NCBI RefSeq assembly: GCF_009765275.1 | Contig: NZ_VOPH01000002.1 | Span: 558,001-622,000, forward strand | Direction of reading: 5' to 3' | DNA from: Chachezhania sediminis | GTDB taxonomy: Bacteria; Pseudomonadota; Alphaproteobacteria; Rhodobacterales; Rhodobacteraceae | Length of the DNA stretch: 64,000 nucleotides | Part shown: piece by piece, positions 60,628 to 64,000 of the stretch | Layout of the letters: every line of letters starts with the position of its first letter | Position numbering within the stretch: position 1 is the first letter of the stretch | Program-made: the position numbers and the translations under genes | Notes under the pieces: generated by a model | What the model was told of the DNA's origin: nothing | The model's input: the letters and a program-made list of their open reading frames with translations, nothing else | Databases searched by the model: none

Positions 60628-62211
60628 ATGGGCTTTAACAGCGATATTCGACACCCTTTCGACGGTCTGAACCTGGGCTGGCTTCTGGACAGCCACGCGC
60701 GCCAGAGGGGGGACCGCCCATTCCTGATCTACGAACCCTTCGGCGGCGCGCCCGTCCGGTTGAGCTATCGCCGGGCCGCCATGCTGGCCCGGCAGGTGGC
60801 CGGCGGGCTGGTGCATCGCGGCGTCCGTCCGGGCGACCGTGTCATCGTTCACATGGACAACGCGCCCGAATTCCTTCTGACCTTTCTGGGCTGCGCCCTT
60901 GCCGGTGCGGTGGCGGTGACGACCAACACCCAGGCCACCGCGGCCGAACTGGCCTATTTCATCGACCGCTCGGGCGCCCGGGCTGCGGTGACCCAGCCCC
61001 GTTTCGAGGACGTGGTCGAAGAGGCGGGCCCCGGCCTGTTCTGGATCGCGGTGACCGAAACCGATTGCGGCGAACCCGCGAACCGGCCGGGCACAGGTTT
61101 CAAGGCGTTGATGCGCGAGGGCGAGGGCATCGTCCTGCCCGAGATCCACGACATGGATCCGCTGTGCGTGCAGTTCACGTCCGGAACGACGGCGCGGCCG
61201 AAGGGAGCCGTGTGGACCCATGCCAACGCGTTGTGGGCAGGCCGGGTCGGTGCCGCGCACCAGGGGCTGACGCCGTCCGACGTACACCATTGCGTGATGC
61301 CGCTCTATCATGCGAACGGGCTGTCCTATTCGTGGCTGTCGACCTTGTGGGCCGGGGGCACCCTGCTGCTGCAGCCGCGCTTTTCGGCCAGCCGGTTCTG
61401 GGACGTCGCTGTGCGGAACTGCGCGACCTTGTCGTCGCTTACCCCATACTACTACAAGGCGCTTCGGGCGCATCCGCGGCCTGACGTGCACTGTTTCCGC
61501 CACTGGGGCGTGGCCCATTCCAACCCGCTGGTAAGCGAAGGTTTCGGCATTCCGCCCATCGGCTGGTACGGCATGACCGAGACGGTGACCCAGGTGCTGG
61601 TCGGCGTGCCCCAGATCGACACGCCCCATGGCGCCATCGGTCGCGTGGCGCCCGAATACCGGATCCGCATCCTGTCGGAAGACGGCCGCGCGGTGCGCGT
61701 GGGCGAAACCGGGGCCCTGTCGATCAAGGGACAGCCGGGCCTGTCGCTGTTCAAGGAATATCTGGGCGACGCCGCCGCCACCCGTGCCGCCTATGACGAC
61801 GATGGCTGGTTCGACACCGGCGACCGGATCACCGTGCTGGAAAACGGTTTCCTGAAATTCGCCGACCGGGCGAAGGACATTCTGAAATCCGGGTACGAGA
61901 CTGTTTCGCCATCGGAGGTCGAAGCGGTCATCAGGGCCATTCCCGGTGTTCTGGAATGTGCCGTCGTCGGCCGCCCGGACGCGATGCGGGGCGAGGTGCC
62001 CGTTGCCTTCGTCCGGGTCTCTCGGTCGCTGGCGGGTATGACGCAATCCGCCCTGCTCCGTTACGTGACCGTCGCCTGCAGCGAGCAGCTGGCGGGCTTC
62101 AAGGTTCCGCACGACGTGATCGTCGTGGACGAATTCCCGCGGGCCAATGTCGGCAAGATCGCGAAGGCAGAGCTGAGGGCCGGGCTGAAGATGCCGTCGC
62201 AGGCGGCCTGA
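60628..62211 (+). CDS. AMP-dependent acyl-CoA synthetase
   Basis: A 527-residue adenylate-forming enzyme: AMP motif FTSGTTARPKGAVWTHANAL, A5 YGMTETVTQVLVGV, A7 WFDTGDRITVLENGF and A8 KDILKSGYETVSPSEVEAVI with the hinge. It activates a carboxylic acid to its CoA thioester. Related to medium/long-chain and hydroxycinnamate ligases. The start is ATG 60628, just after the SDR pseudogene; immediately downstream comes a 271-bp gap then the dehydrogenase. Substrate unknown. Confidence 0.85.
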   Translation: MGFNSDIRHPFDGLNLGWLLDSHARQRGDRPFLIYEPFGGAPVRLSYRRAAMLARQVAGGLVHRGVRPGDRVIVHMDNAPEFLLTFLGCALAGAVAVTTNTQATAAELAYFIDRSGARAAVTQPRFEDVVEEAGPGLFWIAVTETDCGEPANRPGTGFKALMREGEGIVLPEIHDMDPLCVQFTSGTTARPKGAVWTHANALWAGRVGAAHQGLTPSDVHHCVMPLYHANGLSYSWLSTLWAGGTLLLQPRFSASRFWDVAVRNCATLSSLTPYYYKALRAHPRPDVHCFRHWGVAHSNPLVSEGFGIPPIGWYGMTETVTQVLVGVPQIDTPHGAIGRVAPEYRIRILSEDGRAVRVGETGALSIKGQPGLSLFKEYLGDAAATRAAYDDDGWFDTGDRITVLENGFLKFADRAKDILKSGYETVSPSEVEAVIRAIPGVLECAVVGRPDAMRGEVPVAFVRVSRSLAGMTQSALLRYVTVACSEQLAGFKVPHDVIVVDEFPRANVGKIAKAELRAGLKMPSQAA

Positions 62212-62482
62212 TCGTTCAGGCCCCCCGGGGGCGTCGCGGTTGTGGACGCGTTCGCGGCCTTCGACCCTTCGGTCACTATGTCGACCGGCGATTGCGCCCG
62301 GACCTTGCCGTGCGGTGAAGCGTTGGTGGCCCCTTCCCCTGGTCCCGGTCGCAGCATGTGGCCACCGCGACGCGCGCCGGATTGCCCGGTGCCGCATGAC
62401 GGCAAACCGGTGGCACGAACTATGTGTGCAAATTGCTGCCGACACGTCATGGTAGACCTGACGAGGGAGAGGGAGGTCCGGC
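62212..62482. other. 271-bp intergenic region
   Basis: Between the synthetase and dehydrogenase genes no coding region, clear hairpin or promoter can be supported. The segment may contain the promoter of the dehydrogenase; AGGGAG and GGGAGG near 62465-62477 are the Shine-Dalgarno. Confidence 0.3.
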
Positions 62483-63385
62483 ATGGGCACGAGGGTCGCG
62501 GTTGTCGGGACCGGGCTGATGGGGGGTGCGATGGCGCAATCCCTGGCAGCTTCGGGGGCCGACGTCATCGGATATGACGTGTCGGAAGACAGCGTTGCCA
62601 GGCTGGCCGCTCTGGGCATTCCCGCGACGACCGACATGGCGCAGGCCCTGCCCGGCGCGCAGGTGATCGTGTCGAGCCTGCCGAACTCCCAGATCGTCCG
62701 GGCTGCCTGGATGGCGGACGGGGCGGGGCTGGACCATGCCGACCCGGGCGCCATCGTCATCGAGATGAGCTCCATCGATCCGCAGACCATGAAGGACCTG
62801 GACGCGGCCTGCCAGGTCAGGGGCGTCGAGGCGCTGGACGTGCCCGTCAGCGGCGGCCCGGGGGAAGCGGCGACCGGCAATCTGGTCTTGATGATCGGCG
62901 GCGAGGATGCCGTGATCGCGAAGGCCAGACCCGTGCTGGACGCACTGGGCGCCACGCATCTGTTCACCGGCGCTGTCGGCACGGCCAAGGTCGTGAAGAT
63001 CGTCAACAACGTGATGACCATGGGCAACGTGCTGGTGGCGTCCGAAGCCTTTGCGCTGGGCACTGCCGCCGGAGTCGATCCCGAAAGGCTCTATGACGCG
63101 CTGTCGCAAAGCGGGGGGCGGTCGCATCATTTCACCAAGCGGTTCCCGAACGCGCTGCAGCAGAACTATGACCCGGGCTTCCGCATGGCGCTGGGCGAAA
63201 AGGACGTGGCCCTGGCCATCGACGTGGCGCGCGACCTGGGCCAGCCAATGCCCGCCGCCTCGCTCATCCGCGAGATGTACATGATGGCGATGGGGCTGGG
63301 CTACCGCGACAAGGATATCGTGGCGCTTCTGGACATGTATCAGCGGCTGGGCGCAGAGGGCGGTTTCACCCCGCCCGAGACGTGA
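62483..63385 (+). CDS. NAD-dependent 3-hydroxyisobutyrate-dehydrogenase-like enzyme
   Basis: A 300-residue beta-hydroxyacid dehydrogenase. N-terminal Rossmann VAVVGTGLMGGAMAQSLAAS, substrate motif VEALDVPVSGGPGEAATGNL, catalytic Lys in GTAKVVKIVNNVMTMGNVLV. The family includes 3-hydroxyisobutyrate, tartronate semialdehyde and 6-phosphogluconate-like dehydrogenases. GGGAGG precedes the ATG. Between a CoA synthetase and a crotonase remnant, so a step in CoA-linked acid breakdown is likely. Confidence 0.85.
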   Translation: MGTRVAVVGTGLMGGAMAQSLAASGADVIGYDVSEDSVARLAALGIPATTDMAQALPGAQVIVSSLPNSQIVRAAWMADGAGLDHADPGAIVIEMSSIDPQTMKDLDAACQVRGVEALDVPVSGGPGEAATGNLVLMIGGEDAVIAKARPVLDALGATHLFTGAVGTAKVVKIVNNVMTMGNVLVASEAFALGTAAGVDPERLYDALSQSGGRSHHFTKRFPNALQQNYDPGFRMALGEKDVALAIDVARDLGQPMPAASLIREMYMMAMGLGYRDKDIVALLDMYQRLGAEGGFTPPET

Positions 63386-63408
63386 TTTCGGAAGAGAGGG
63401 GGGGAGAA

Positions 63409-63516
63409 TTGACCGAAGTCCTGAATCAGGAGTTCGCGGACAAGGGCGCGGAAGCGGCCGAGGGCGTCGCGGCCTTCCATGAAAAGCGCGCGTCCGACTT
63501 CCGCAAGCTGGCCTGA
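63409..63516 (+). pseudogene. C-terminal remnant of an enoyl-CoA hydratase (crotonase)
   Basis: A 35-codon open frame from TTG 63409: NQEFADKGAEAAEGVAAFHE followed by KRASDFRKLA. This matches the C-terminal helix of crotonase family proteins (AxEGVAAFLEKRxPxF) and nothing else. A GGGGAG precedes it, so the fragment could be translated. The ligase gene starts 9 nt after its stop. Confidence 0.5.
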
Positions 63517-63525
63517 GGAGCGGAT

Positions 63526-64000
63526 ATGACCGACCTTCGTCGTGCCAACCTGGAACGTCTGCTACGCCCGTCCTCGGTCGCCGTTATTGGCGCGTCGGGC
63601 GATCCCGCGCGGATCGGCGGGCGGCCCGTGCGCTATCTGAAAGCGGCCGGTTTCGCCGGCCCGATCTATCCGATCAACCCGAACCGCGAGGAAATCCAGG
63701 GCCTGAAGGCCTACCCGTCCATCGCGGCCGTGGGGCGGCCGGTGGACGTGGCGGTGATCGCCGTCCCCGCCGCCGCAGCTGTCAGCGCCATCGCCGAATG
63801 CGCGGCGGCGGGCGTGGGCGGCTGTGTCGTCTTTTCCGGCGATTTTGCCGAATCCGGGCCGGAAGGCGCCGCGCGTCAGGCGGAACTGACCCGCATCGCG
63901 CACGACACCGGCATCCGCATTCTTGGCCCCAACTGCCTTGGCCTCTTCAACGCGTCGTCGGGGGCGTTCCTGACCTTCAGTTCCTTCTTCGACCGGGGGC
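63526..64000 (+). CDS. Acyl-CoA ligase (ADP-forming acetyl-CoA synthetase type), N-terminal part
   Basis: 158 visible residues, cut by the right edge. The N-terminal CoA-binding domain is typical of the ADP-forming/acetyltransferase ACS family: RPSSVAVIGASGDPARIGGR, PIYPINPNREEIQGLKAYPS, VDVAVIAVPAAAAVSAIAEC and IRILGPNCLGLFNASSGAFL. It would activate or release a carboxylic acid as its CoA ester. GAGGAG lies before the ATG at 63526. Confidence 0.85.
   Translation, partial: MTDLRRANLERLLRPSSVAVIGASGDPARIGGRPVRYLKAAGFAGPIYPINPNREEIQGLKAYPSIAAVGRPVDVAVIAVPAAAAVSAIAECAAAGVGGCVVFSGDFAESGPEGAARQAELTRIAHDTGIRILGPNCLGLFNASSGAFLTFSSFFDRG

Noticed and set aside
1-64000. tRNA, rRNA, CRISPR, prophage or IS elements
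   Set aside because: I found no cloverleaf with CCA-type acceptor, no rRNA motifs, no spaced repeat array and no transposase or integrase reading frame; repeats seen are short intergenic palindromes.

Overview
The window looks like a chromosomal segment of a GC-rich alphaproteobacterium, most likely Rhodobacterales (Roseobacter/Paracoccus-type). Supporting signs are the F0 ATP synthase block in the order I-a-c-b'-b, the block pckA / chvI-chvG-hprK-rapZ-EIIA(Man)-HPr, methylsuccinyl-CoA dehydrogenase (ethylmalonyl-CoA pathway), taurine:pyruvate aminotransferase, a Soe-type sulfite dehydrogenase, MipZ and IalB. I saw no rRNA, tRNA, CRISPR array, insertion sequence or prophage gene. Gene density is high and most genes are core functions.

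Left part (1-8.5 kb): a sulfur and metal region. The end of a molybdoenzyme operon (soeA partial, soeB, soeC) is followed by an ArsR repressor with a palindromic operator and an ArsP-type permease, then taurine:pyruvate aminotransferase on the opposite strand. After mipZ comes a three-gene copper/cytochrome-oxidase assembly cluster: a His-rich DUF2946-like protein, a YcnI-PCuAC fusion and SCO1/SenC. Then follow smc and a lipoprotein (8.6-12.6 kb), the F0 genes (12.7-15.6 kb), and a mixed stretch of regulators, DMT transporters, a cupin and a glycosyltransferase (15.8-19.6 kb).

Middle (19.6-28 kb): a translation/secretion block, ffh, four tandem overlapping GNAT acetyltransferases, chorismate mutase, rpsP, a 49-residue membrane protein, rimM, trmD, rplS and rpmE. 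From 28 to 46 kb lie single genes and pairs: MltB transglycosylase, asparaginase, IalB, rlmN, cbpM/dnaJ, LOG protein, threonine-dehydratase-like enzyme, GST, dapD, a TetR/hydrolase pair with two operators, a ThDP enzyme and recO. At 46-55.4 kb are mcd, pckA and the regulatory block ChvIG/HprK/RapZ/EIIA/HPr, which probably ties envelope or acid sensing to carbon and nitrogen status.

Right part (55.5-64 kb): an acyltransferase, 3-hydroxybutyryl-CoA dehydrogenase and a DUF6473 protein, then a catabolic cluster that appears to be decaying. A GntR regulator, an acyl-CoA synthetase, a 3-hydroxyisobutyrate-dehydrogenase-like enzyme and an acyl-CoA ligase (cut by the right edge) are intact. Between them I find remnants of a PEP-mutase/isocitrate-lyase family gene, an SDR gene with an internal stop and several frameshifts, and a crotonase C-terminus.

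The most interesting unexplained items are the four coupled GNAT paralogues beside ffh, three copies of a TetR-like operator at 41.56-41.70 kb sharing a core with the nearby TetR operators, two direct-repeat sites exactly 21 bp apart between pckA and chvI, the pseudogene cluster, and a small family of intergenic palindromes, one of which supplies a stop codon.
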